DNA of 64,000 nt from Torreya grandis (Eukaryota; Streptophyta; Pinopsida; Cupressales; Taxaceae): contig JARHVA010000667.1 of the NCBI GenBank assembly GCA_037957365.1, forward strand, positions 1,118,501 through 1,182,500. Reading direction: 5' to 3'. This document shows positions 24,749 to 35,403 of the stretch, piece after piece. Under the pieces are notes generated by a model that ran no database searches, was not told the origin of the DNA, and saw nothing but the letters and a program-made list of their open reading frames with translations. The position numbers were made by a program, and so were the translations under genes. Within the stretch, counting starts at the first letter, position 1, and every line of letters starts with the position of its first letter.

Positions 24749-25702
24749 CTAGAAATCACAGTTTTTTGCCTTCTGGTTGAAGAGTTTCTTCACCAGATTT
24801 TGATGGGCAGCAATTCGGTCCACCACCATAGTTCTCTGCTCATCCAGCTCAGTCAGGTACATGATCCTCTTATCAATGGAGCTTTCATATGTTTGATCTT
24901 CAATTGCCTTAGCCATTTTTAATGCTGGCAATTCCAGGGTGATTGGTATCTCAGCATTGAGCCCATAAAGAAGTTGGAAAGGAGACATACCAATTGCCCT
25001 TTTTAGTGTAATTCTATTTCTCCACAAAGCATCAACCAATGCTTTATGCCATGTCCTTTGGTTTTTATCCACCAGCTTCTTGATGATAGTCATCAAGATC
25101 TTGTTACTTGATTCAGCTTGTCCATTCCCTTATGGAAAGTAATCAGAAGAGTGAGAGAAGGTGATCTCATAGTAAAAATAGAACTGAGTAATCTCTTAGG
25201 AAGTGAAACAAGCTGCGTTGTCTGTGACAATCTTGGTTGGAACCCCAAACTTGGAAATGATATTCTCCTTGAGGAAGTTGCATATGACTTTTGAAGTGGC
25301 ATGCTTGGTTGGGATAGCTTCCACCCACTTGGTGAAGTAGTCAGTTGCTGTAAGGACATAATCATGTCCAGCACTTGAAGATGGGTTTACAGCTCCAATA
25401 AAATCAATTCTCCATTATTGGAATAGTTCTTCTATGATCACTGGTTTGAGAGGCAAGGCAGCTAACTTGGGTCTTCCAACAAACTGCTGGCATAGTTCAC
25501 ATTTTCTTACCCACTTGTATGCATCTTAAAAAAGAGTAGGCCAATAATACGTGGCTCGCAGAATCTTGTGGGCAGTTACAGGAGCAGAAAAATGTTCTCC
25601 ACAAGCTAGATTGTGGAAAGATTTCAAAAGTTGGCTTTGTTGCTCCTTGTCCACACAACGAAGGAACACTTCATCAAGGCTCTTCTTGTACAGGCCGTTG
25701 TC
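24749..25702 (-). pseudogene. Element B integrase, broken
   Basis: The HHCC zinc-binding N-terminus is visible as FHNLACGEHFSAP and then VRKCELCQ at about 25500-25620. The catalytic core has TATDYFTKWVEA (first Asp) near 25330, TDNAACF (second Asp) near 25215, and GQAESSNKIL (Glu) near 25110. The frame 24749-25096 then runs open to the C-terminal domain with ERRRIT-type wording replaced by RNRITLKRAIGMSPFQLLYG. In-frame TAA codons at 25415-25417, 25196-25198 and 25130-25132 each replace an expected Gln. The enzyme would insert the cDNA and make the 5-bp duplication. Confidence 0.85.
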
Positions 25703-27118
25703 TCAAAGGACAAAATTGGCAGCTTTTAACTTGATAGTCCTCCTTTCTTTATAAGATAGGTGAGCAAAACACTCACCATAAGTAAGGAAATGAGCAATAC
25801 TTGAATACCACTCATTCGTGGTGGAGACAAAGAGAACTATCGGTGTGTCTTCCACCTCTGCTTCATGTTTTGTTTCTTCTGGTTTGTTATCCGCAATTAA
25901 TTGGCATAGGCCTTTTTCCCGTATCAACTTTGTTGGCTTGATGACTAGATCAAACTCTTTGATCATTGCAATCCAATTGCCTCTTTTCGTCCCAAACTCC
26001 TGCTGAGTTAGTATAGATTTGACCATGGTATCAGGAACCAAGGCAGTAGTGTGAGAATTCAAGATGTAGAAGCAGAAATGCTTGACTGCCTTCACCACTG
26101 CATAAGCATTCTTCTCCATGTTCGAGTACTTTAGCTCATGAGCTTTGAGAGGGCAGCTCATGAAAGAAATGGGAGATTCCATACTTTCTTTATTCTGTTG
26201 AACTAGAATTGCTGAAAGCGTGTGTTCAGAGGCATAACTGTATATGATGAACTCTTTGTTGTAGTCTGGACAAACCAGAATTGGGGCGTGGGCAATGGCA
26301 ATCTTGATATCCTCAAACGCTGACTTGCCTTCTTCAGTCCAGCTGAAGGTGGCCTTTCCCTTCATCATGTTCACAATGTGTCGAGTCTTCTCAGCAAACT
26401 CAGGGATGAACCTTCGTAAGAAATTCACCTTTCCGAAGAAAGAGTGAACAATAGTCTTACTTGTAGGTAGAGTAAGCTCCTGAATGGATTTGACTCTCTC
26501 TAGGTCAATCTTTATGCCTTCTCAGAATACAATGTGTCTGAGAAGTTTTCCCTCTGTTACTCCAAAAATTGACTTCTTGGGGTTCAAGAAAATGCCATTC
26601 TGGCGGCAGCGTTCCAACACTTGTTGCAAATGGTGCACATTTTCAAAGCGATGCTTGGAAAAAATGATCAAGTCATCAAGATAAACTACAATGAATTTAC
26701 CCATCTCATCCTTGAAAGCAAGGTCCATTGCTCTCTGAAAAGTGGCACCAGCATTTATCAAGCCAAAAGGCATCCTTTTATATGCAAATGTGCCCCAAAG
26801 TGTAGTGAAGACAGTTTTGTGTTGGTCTGTTTCACTAACTTCAACATGATTGTATTCTGAGAAGCCGTCTAGCATTGATAACATCTCTGAGCCAGTCACT
26901 GTCTAAAGCACTTGATCTATGATGGGCAAATGATAGTTATCTTTTAAAGATGACTGATTCAGATTCCTGAAATCCACGCAGATGCGAATTTCGCCATTCT
27001 TTTTCTTCACAGGGACTATGTTGGCAATCCATGTGGAATGATGGATTGGAAAAATTATCCTAGCATTTAGCATTTTCTATATCTCAAACAGAATAGTACA
27101 TGATATCTTTGGATTATA
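25703..27118 (-). pseudogene. Element B reverse transcriptase and degenerate canonical RNase H
   Basis: RT starts near 27050 (ARIIFPIHHSTWIANIVPVKK) and passes GEIRICVDFRNLNQ, SMLDGFSEYNHV and MPFGLINAGATFQRAM. The catalytic box is FIVVYLDDLIIFS at about 26665, followed by thumb residues RCRQNGIFLNPKK. The post-RT frame 25703-26428 reads ATFSWTEEGKSAFEDI, then FIIYSYASEHTLSAILVQQ, where the first RNase H Asp (canonical DAS) is Tyr. The final H/N..AD motif is replaced by REKGLCQLIADN. This domain therefore looks like a non-catalytic tether. TAG codons at 26903-26905 and elsewhere interrupt RT at Gln positions. Confidence 0.87.
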
Positions 27119-27634
27119 CTACCGGGATTTCTGCTTGTAAGGGACCGAATCATCCTTGAGAGGAATTTCATGGTGAATTTCCTCAGGCTTAAGCGACTTC
27201 AGATCATCATAAAAGTATGCTAAAACATCCATGTAATGGCGAAGAAATTCAGTAAATTTGAGTTTTTCTTCCAGAGTACAACACTTTCCAATGTTCATCA
27301 TCTTGGGATTTTTCTTGGTACCCAAATTTACCTGATCAAACCCCTGGAAAGAGCTCGAATCCATTTGTTGCTATTTGATGAACCTGTTGTGCTTGTCAAA
27401 CAGTTTCTCGAGAGAAACCAATCCTTTAGGAATCTTATTCCCTTTTAGCTGCAGGAATTCTTCACCTACCTCTGAATTCATTTCAGGAGCTGATTCAAGT
27501 TTCTGGAGCTTACTGCCTTCGAAGTGAAGATGTTCGAAGCTGTCTTTTTGTTCTAGAAAGGCAATGATTTGGTTGTCGCCATGGAACACTTGCCAATGAT
27601 TGGCATTATCGGGCACACTTGGTCTAAAGACCAA
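27119..27634 (-). pseudogene. Element B linker between upstream RNase H and RT
   Basis: This follows the RNase H domain and precedes RT. It starts FRPSVPDNANHWQVFHGDNQ, a segment also found in A and C (RPSVPDN...NW.VF), and continues to NKIPKGLVSLEKLFDKHN. After a stop it reads RHYMDVLAYFYDDLKSLKPEEI, equivalent to FADVFAWEYSDLKGFDP in C. It is conserved across three diverged elements, so it was under protein-level selection. Its function is unknown; it may be a spacer or connection between RNase H and RT. Confidence 0.7.
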
Positions 27635-27639
27635 TTCAA

Positions 27640-28110
27640 TAGTGTACTTGTTTCTTTTGAAGTCTAGATGAGGAACTAAGAGGGTTGCTGAAATTGCTAG
27701 TGCATCAGCCTAGTCATTGAATTCCTTGGGTATGGTAGAGATGTTGAAAGCATTAAAGCTTTCAATTTGATCCCAGACTAGATTGCGGTAATGACGTAAT
27801 CTCTCATTTTTGGTTTGATACAGGTTCCTTACTTGACAAACCACCAATTCAACATCTCTTTTGGCATGAAGGAGTTTGATGCCTTTATCTCAAGCAGCCT
27901 TCAATCCAAGCAATAGAGATTTGTACTCAGCTGTGTTGTTGGTGTTGCTGAACGGTAATTTGTATGAAGAAGAAAAAATCTCTTTGAGGAGATATCAACA
28001 CAATTCCAGCGCCTGAGTTGGTAGAAGAATTGCTGCCATCGAATTCCAAGATCCAAACATCATCAAAAATTGATCTTTCCTTAGATTTCTCCTTGCTTGG
28101 AAGGGATTTT
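27640..28110 (-). pseudogene. Element B archaeal/plant-type RNase H, upstream of RT
   Basis: The domain begins VWILEFDGSNSSTNSGAGIV near 28060, with the DGS catalytic Asp and a GxG turn. After a frameshift near 27960 come NTAEYKSLLLGLKAA (Glu) and RDVELVVCQVRNLY (Asp). It ends ND-stop-ADALAISA near 27710, where the stop sits at an expected Gln and the following AD is the last catalytic pair. It sits between protease and RT, as in A and C. At least one frameshift and two stops inactivate it. Confidence 0.82.
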
Positions 28111-28299
28111 TTTTTATCTATACTGCACCCTATCAATTCTTCTGATGTCTCATTTGAGTCTATTCCTGGATCGTCACCTACAGGACTTTCATCTGCTGAA
28201 ACATGAATATCCTCTGTGATTAAGAAGTAATTATCCATGCCTGAAGATTCAAACAGAATTTGAGCTTCAGGCGTTGATGTCTGAGTAACAACATATTTT

Positions 28300-28865
28300 G
28301 ATTCTTTTTCAGGAAACAGTCTCTGCATGATGCTTTTGACAGGGATCCTTGCTTTAGACAGGTCCATGCTCAATTCTCCACCAACATCCTTGCAGAAATT
28401 TCGCCTCAAAAGAATGCCATATGACGCTGGAACATCGACCACCAGGACTGTCATCTTGATTCTTTTGTCTGGGAATACTGCAAATGCAAATTGGGCGTCT
28501 TTGATTTGTTCTAGCAGAGGTACTTATTTGTTCTCCATGGAGGATCATCTCTCAAAGGTTTTGGCCAGTGTGAGTCTAAGAGATTCTGCCACTTTGGCAG
28601 GGATGACGTTGTCAGATGCTCCTGAGTCTATGATGCAATTGCTCTGTTTGTGACCATTTATCAACAGAGAAACATAAAAAGGCTTTATTTTCTCAGGGGC
28701 AGCTGGAAGAGTAATGATAAGATTGTTTGGGATGGGCATGTTCTTTGGGGGATCATGAGTTACCTTCCTAATATCTTGTCTTGCAGAGACAACTTTATTC
28801 TCCATACACTGAACTAACCTATCCAACTGCTCGGGATTGGATTGTAAGAATTCAAATTCAGACAT
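28300..28865 (-). pseudogene. Element B aspartic protease
   Basis: The frame 28545-28865 contains LINGHKQSNCIIDSGASDNV, with the D-S-G-A motif of retropepsins, followed by IPAKVAESLRLTL. The next frame (28454 downward) holds the protease C-terminal half, VLVVDVPASYGILLRRNF, similar to the DVP.SYG.LL motif of other gypsy proteases. A frame change separates the two. Upstream are a linker (QSNPEQLDRLVQCMENK) and gag. Confidence 0.8.
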
Positions 28866-29415
28866 TTGAATTTTGGTCTTCTTGACATGGTCGATTATGT
28901 CAAATGGCTGAAATGAACTAGGAACAGAAAAAGGCAGTTCATTTTTTTGGTTTTTGAGAGGGAGAGGACTGATCTGCGAAATTGAAGTAGGTGCAGAGAT
29001 GTTTGATATACTACCTTTTTGGGAATCACCGAGTCCTTTGGCTGGAAAGGCAGAGAAGTTCCTCGTTTGGCAATCGAAATTGTAGGTTGAGAACTTTTCC
29101 CTGTTTTTTCTTTATCAGCGTATGGGGTTGACTGGTTCTAAGACCGGGTGAATACAGCATATGATCCGTCAACTGCTTCACCTTTACCTTTGGATTCAAC
29201 CTGGTAATTCAGGAAATCAATGTTGGAGTCTCCAGCGAATTCTTCTTGGCCTTCTGCAAGAAGATCAGCGTCATTTTTTTTGTTTAATTCAGGGTGGAAA
29301 GAGAAATCAGATTCTATTTCGAGATATCCAACTATTGAATTGGTTGGAAGTGCTTCAATGGCAAGTTTTTCTTGTGGGAGAGGAAGACGATTTGGCTGTC
29401 CTTAATTTCTGGCAG
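28866..29415 (-). pseudogene. Element B gag, C-terminal part
   Basis: Minus-strand translation directly inside the solo LTR gives LPEIKDSQIVFLSHKK and then Ser/Pro-rich linker sequence. It joins the gag part at 31767-32470 across the solo LTR. It is broken by several stops. I saw no CCHC zinc knuckle. Confidence 0.6.
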
Positions 29416-31766
29416 TGTTGACGCAGTGGATTGCACCCTGGGCAGGAGGCCGAGCTCCTGCCTTCCACACGCAACAATGGAAACTCCCCTCTTGCCTGTG
29501 GGCAAAGCAAAACTGGGGGAAGAGTCTCTAGATAAGGGCTAGCTCCCTTTGATGTATCTTTTACGTTCTGGATCTCCTACTGCTAACAAATAAATGAAAA
29601 AAGGGGGGGATGAAAAGGGAGGATGCTGAAAATAGAACCTAAACCTAAACTAAAAGGTGATACACCAAAAAGTTGATCCACTCAGCCCGAACATACGCTT
29701 TTCACCAAGAACAAGCTCCCATACACTTCATTTGACATGAGAAATTTTTCTGCATCAGTGAGCTAGGGGTCCGTCGATATACAGGGAGGAAGAACCACCA
29801 GAGGCATCCTCAGACACACTATGGCAGCGTATTCGCAAGCACCTATACTCCTCTAGGGACACTTCTGGTAGACCTGCAAAAGAAAACCTCACAATGCACT
29901 AGACGTGCTGCAATCATCCTGCGAAAGCATAAAGAAAATGACTTCACACATAACAAAGGCATAGACACATACGAAAGTGCAAACTCAGAATGAAAGAAAA
30001 AATGCTATGTCTCAATTCAAGGTAAAATCCGGTAGAGTTCCGCCTTACAAACCCAGAGATTTTTGGGCAGAGCTTTGCCTTATACGCTGAGAGATGGATC
30101 CCCTTCTCAAAATGAGAGGTTTACAATATATATAGAGAGAGAAGACTTTGGCGTTCTCTGGAAAAGAATTTGGCGCCCCTTTTTTACAAGTGGCCCATGT
30201 GCGTTTGAGAGCATCAGGAAGAGGAAGTCGTTGTTGCTGAAAGATGTGTTGGCTGTCAGTCTTGACTTTAGTGTTCAAACATTAATGTGAAAGCACAGGC
30301 CATGCCTCTTTTCTACAAACAAGACTACTCCTTCCAGATACTCATGCAGTTTGTCTGTTCATAAATGCAAAGTGAAAAAAACAAGCCGCGCCACTTACTG
30401 TTTGCATCATTTGATGACCACTTGGCAAGTACTATTCCAACTGCAGGAGTAAATCCTTGAGTCGACACCTCTCTTTGCCACTTGGTCTATTTGTCTGCTT
30501 CTGCATTTTGTCTCTTCTTGGTTTTGTCTTCTCTGTCTCCTTCGGCCCTGGGGCTATCTTCTTGGCAGGTCGCTGAGTTCACTCGCGGCCTGTTCTTTGG
30601 CTCTTTCTTCTGGCCTTAAGCCTTTGAATTTTTTCAGGTTCGCGCTTAAGTCTACGAGGATCAACAGCTATTTCATTTCCACAAATTTGACGTCTTCGGG
30701 TCCGTCATCTTCTTTAGCAATTCTTTTGTCTTTTTCGCTTGCTTTGGCCGCTTCCCGCTGATCTCAACAAGTGACATGTGACGTGTTCCGCTGTGAAACA
30801 GGCGAGGACAAATGGCAGCATCCGCTTAGCTTATAGAAGCTTTAGATACTTTTTGAGAGTTCTGTGGAAGATGACACATAGTGGCTTTTGCTGAGCTTTA
30901 GAAACAATATAGAAACATTCGGGACTCATTCGGATTCACACGGACTATGACACTTGTCGCGCTCTGCTTACTTTAGCAATTTGTCCGGAGCCCACCACAG
31001 TCCTTACTCATAACGGAACGAAAGGAAGAAACCGCGGACGTTGACACTTGTCGGCTTCCATCGGGTTTTGCAAAGGACACATGGCACGTTCCGCTGCTTT
31101 TAGAGGCAAATTATCATGTGTCCGGCAGACGACACTTGGCAGCTTTCGCTCTTGGGCTTTTTCTGGTGTAAAATTGACGTTCGCGGGCCCGTCACTGTTT
31201 GAAAACCAACGGCTAGTCCATTTCCCTGAAATTGACGGCCTCGGAGACATCACTGTCCTGGGCAAATCCTTCAGTTCTTTTCCTTTGGGTTTTTCTCCTG
31301 CGGCCTTTTCTCCGAATTTCTTCGGACTTTTTGTCCGAAAGAAATCATTCTTGCCTTGTCCTTCCATCTCGCGGGATTTTTCTTTTGAAGAATTTTTTCA
31401 GACAAAATGTCTGAAGGAATTCCTTCAGACATTTTGTCCGAAGAAATTCTCTTTGCCTTAAACAAATTTCTGAAGGAAACTTACCTTTTCAGCTTTTTCT
31501 GTGGCCTCTTTGCAAATGTTTCCTGCCATCCGCAAGGGCACTTGGAATGGTCCATTTTGTGCCTAAGTGGGAACTTGTCTCTACCTGCAGATTCCGTAGA
31601 AACTCTCTGCAGAGTCCGTAGAAACATCTACAGAGTCTGTAGAAACTGTGCCTGAAGAGTTCGTAGAAATTTTCAGACTTGTGCAAAATCAAGAAATGAA
31701 CTGGCTCAGAACAGCAGGGAAAGAAGGGGACCGATTTTTGCCCTGTTGGACCAAAAATGGTCAACA
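29416..31766 (-). repeat. Solo LTR (element C family) inside element B gag
   Basis: It starts TGTTGACGCAGTGGATTGCACCC and ends CCAAAAATGGTCAACA (2351 bp). Flanks are GGCAG (29411-29415) and AGCAA (31767-31771), a 5-bp duplication differing by two G-to-A changes. The gag reading continues on both sides. It contains a TATA site at 30126-30134, the TTGACGTTCGCGGGCCCGTCAC block (31165-31250), a perfect 38-bp palindrome (31401-31438) and AGTCCGTAGA repeats (31585-31665). Confidence 0.88.
30126..30134 (-). promoter_or_regulatory. Putative LTR TATA box
   Basis: Minus strand CTATATATATTGTAAA, matching sites at 43474-43483, 20291-20303 and 60927-60934 in sibling LTRs. Confidence 0.5.
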
Positions 31767-32470
31767 AGCAACGTTGTCTTGGTATGACTGATTGGGGAAT
31801 GTCCTTCTTGGCATATCTCTATACGAAGGAGCTGAGGATATCCCTTGTGCCATTTGCTTTCTGAGAGCAAGTAACTCATTTGCCAGCTTCTGCACCATTG
31901 GATCGGTGGTACCTGTAGATGGATATTTGGAAGATGAAGAGGATTTACTTTTGTTTGGATCTCTTCTTATCTTTTCTGCCAAGATAAGGTCATCTTCTAC
32001 CTCAGTAGCCAAGTCTTGAGCTGCAGCAAGGTCTATTTGGCCAGCACATCTCAGCAGAAAACTCACTTCAGGCAGCTGAGAGTTGATGAAGAAACGTTTG
32101 AGGTTTTCAGGTGTTCGCTGAGCAATTACAGGAATCCTGTTCCTCAATTTGTCGAAATTGGCTATGAAATCTCTCATTGGTTCATGAGGCTCCTTCATTT
32201 GTGTGAATTGAGCCAACAGGGCATGCACATCTTCTGCAGGTTTGAATCTGGCTTCAAACTTGGCTTTGAAGGTGTTCCAGTCAATCACAGTCTGGGCCTG
32301 CAGATGATAGAACCAATCTGCAGCAACACCTTGTAAAGTTTCCACGAATAGCCTGACTGCTACATCCTCATACTCCACACCTATAACACCACATGGTATG
32401 CTGAAAGCTGCAATATGTTCATTAGGATGAACCTTCCCATCACCATAGAATTTGAGAAATTTTTTCCTTG
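31767..32470 (-). pseudogene. Element B gag, capsid region
   Basis: An open minus-strand frame (31761-32378) has the Retrotrans_gag signature GVAADWFYHLQAQ, then WNTFKAKFEARF, and PMRDFIANFDKLRNRI. The reading extends upstream in frame to FLKFYGDGKVHPNEHIAAFS at about 32400-32460. It assembles into the retrotransposon particle and packages RNA. The segment ends at RTFPNQSYQDN, where the solo LTR interrupts it. This is the best preserved coding stretch of element B. Confidence 0.85.
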
Positions 32471-33010
32471 AACTGCGTGGTAGCTGATGTAGAGGTGGAG
32501 TTAAATTGAGTGGCCAAAAGAGTTACTCCAAGGACCTTGAACTGCCATTGTATGACTATGGAAAGGTGGGATAACAAATCTCAGAGGTGTAAGTATTGAC
32601 AAAGCTTTATTAATAGCGAAAATGGATGCTTTGCTTGGTAATGGAGACTTGACTTGAGTAGGAGGAAAGCTCCTGGTTCGTTGGAGACGAGATGGTGAAA
32701 GAAACAGATCAAAATTACTTTGTTGTATCAACTCGAATACAGGGTCAACAATACTTTGGGCTCTCTAGCTTCTGGTATAGCGTGGAGTCGCCAGATAGTA
32801 GAATAAAAATTAGAAAGAACTGGCCCTGCTTTAGCTTGAAGCTTGAGGCTTCAAACTGCGCGTTCTATCCCAGTTGGCGTGGAGGTGAAGGGAGATGGTA
32901 AGGCTATAGTGATAATGAGTAAGACATAGAACGGAGTCGTCAGTGTCTATAATGGATAAGGGCAGGGACTGCTTCAATCTGAAACTTGAGGTTTCAGATT
33001 GCATGTAAAT

Positions 33011-33027
33011 CCCCAGCGGAGTCGCCA
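33011..33027 (-). promoter_or_regulatory. Primer-binding site, element B
   Basis: Minus strand TGGCGACTCCGCTGGGG, five bases from the LTR end. From memory it matches the 3' end plus CCA of a plant tRNA-Arg; this should be checked against a tRNA set. A Arg-type primer fits Tat/Ogre-like elements. Confidence 0.7.
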
Positions 33028-33818
33028 AAAACTGTTGGGTGAATATTTTGTCAATCAACTAACTGATGAATAGGTCTCTTCAACCACAGCATAGGGAAAT
33101 TGGTCGCCCAGATGTGCAGGTTTACTACATCAAAAGGGGACAAATCTCTCCTCTCATCAAGGGGAGGTTCCCTGTAAATATGCAAGAACTATATACTAAA
33201 TATATAAGCAGAAAATAACACTTAAGGTAGGATAAACCATCCATCTCTCTTTTTTCAGAGATGGTGTTCACAAATCAAAGGAGAAATTCTGATGAAATGA
33301 CAGAGGGCACTCCTCTTTTTTCAGAAGTGTTGTTCAGCAGACAAAAGGAAACTTTCTGGTAGTGACAAGTAACTGTAACAGGGCGCAGTAACACAGCAGG
33401 ATGAAATGTAGCACAGTCTCTACCTCAATTGCCAAAGAGTGAAATACGAAGGACAATGAGGGCACAAAGTCGTCCCAAGGTCCTTTACATAGAAATAGAA
33501 AGAAAACACACTAAAGACAATTGTGGGAACACACAGTCTCTCTACAGTTGGCTTCAAAACACCTCCCTGATTATTTTCACTAATTCTGCTTATTCAATTA
33601 AATACACGAAAAACGTATTAAGAAAACGGACATAAGAACAATTTTCCCAACAACCAAGCTATTCCAGCACAAAGTCGAAAAAGTCGCTTGTTTTCTTATT
33701 TAAATAACGAAATATGATCAACAATCTGAGCTCAAAGTCTCAATAATGCCTTTCAATTTGGGCAAAGTTTTGTTTCTGATAACAGAGAGAGATATCCTAA
33801 AACAATAAGAGAGAGTCC

Positions 33819-33826
33819 AATATATA
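33819..33826 (-). promoter_or_regulatory. Putative TATA box, element B 5' LTR
   Basis: Minus-strand CTATATATTGG, identical to the 3' LTR copy at 21908-21915. Confidence 0.5.
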
Positions 33827-35289
33827 GTGCTCCAAAAAAGACTTGGGCGCTTTGTTTCACAAAAAATGTGTTACGATGCATTCAATGCCTTTAATGCATT
33901 TTAAATTTTGTCTATGGGCTATGCTGGAATCGAGTATCGGTTTTTAATATGTGCTGCTTGATGTGTGCACTGCTGTTTGCTCTACTCAATGCAGAAAAAT
34001 AGGCCGCGCCATTGAATATTCGCTCTCTTCGATGTCCACCTGATGGACTGCTTTACCTTCTAGAAACATATCCCATGCGCAGATATTTCTGATCTTTGTC
34101 CATCGTTCCCCCTTTCCTGGCTGTATTTTCCCCTTTTCTGTGCGATCTTAGCTCTTAGGCTATCTCTTTGGCCGGTCGCTGAGTTCGTTCATAGGGTCTA
34201 TGCTTAAGCTTGCAAGGATCAACAGTTATTTTATTGTCACAAATTTGACATGTTCGGGTCCGTCATTGTTTGAAAGCCAATCCTTCGTGTCTTCCCGCTT
34301 GTTCTGGCCGCTTTTCACTGATCTCAACAAGTGACACATGGCGTGTTTCGCTGTGAAACAGGGGAGGACATGTGGCAGCATCCGCTTAACTTATAGAGGT
34401 TTCAAGTGCCTTTTGAGTCCTGTGGAGGATGACACGTAGCGGCTTCCACTAAGCTTATAGAAGCACTGTAGAAACATTCGTGACTCTTTTGGATTCACGT
34501 GGACGATGACATGTGGCACGTTCTGCTCGAGTTTAGACACTCACCTGGTACCCACCATAGTCCTTACTCAATAAAAGGAAGACGCAGCGGATGTTGCCAC
34601 TTGGCGGCCTCTGTCGAGCTTTGTAAATGACACGTAGCATGTTCCACTGCTTTGAAAGTTACTAGAAACTGTGTCCTGACAGACGACACTTGGCAGCTTT
34701 CGCTTCAACTTTGTAAGGGACACGTGGCAGAATCCGCTGCACTTTGAGGTTTGATCTTTCCCGAAGGGAACCTGCCCTTCGGGGTCTTGAGAAACGGTCC
34801 ACTTTTGCTCAGGAAGAACCCCCCGCAAGGGTACCTACCCTTCAGGCGGTCTTGGGATGGCCTTCGGGCTTTAATTTTCTTGGCAGGTTTTTCCTTTTTC
34901 GGCAGACTTTTGCTTTGTGCAAAAAGTCCAAAGGAATTCTTTCGAACAATTTGTTCGAAGGAAATCTTCCTTCGTTTTGCCTCTGCTTTTCATCAGGCTT
35001 TCTTTCGGTGGGCTTTTGTTTTTGTTTCGGGCTTATTTCTTCGGACAAAAGGCCGAAGGAATTCCTTCGGACATTTTGTCCGAAGGAAATGCCTTAATCA
35101 TTTTGCCTTAGTCGATTTTTCGCATTCTTTTCTTGAAAGAGAACTGTGCCCTCCGCAAGCACTGTTCAAGCCCGAAAATATCCTATGGACTTTTGCAACA
35201 GTCCATCTGCTCCTCGCCTGCCCTCTGCAAGCTCTGTTTGTCCTTGGTTCACTTATTCGAAGGAATTCTCTTTGTCTGCTTTTGCTCGT

Positions 35290-35403
35290 CGCCCTCCGCA
35301 AGGGCACTCGGCTTGGTTCACCACCCTCCGCAAGGGCACTCGGCTTGGTTCACTGCCCTCCGCAAGGGTACTCGGCGTAATTCACTGCCCTCCACAAGGG
35401 CAC
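35290..35403. repeat. 32-bp tandem repeat, 3.5 copies, element B 5' LTR
   Basis: Same unit as at 23390-23502 (GCCCTCCGCAAGGGCACTCG plus GCTTGGTTCAC), with different substitutions. Confidence 0.8.

Noticed and set aside
25093..25374. 93-codon minus-strand frame beside the integrase
   Set aside because: It is the out-of-frame shadow of the element B integrase core; the true reading has the DDE motifs in the neighbouring frame.
34744..35380. Frame of 209 codons with hydrophobic stretches
   Set aside because: Overlaps other open frames in the same LTR and equals repeat words; the homologous region of the other LTR is not open to the same extent.
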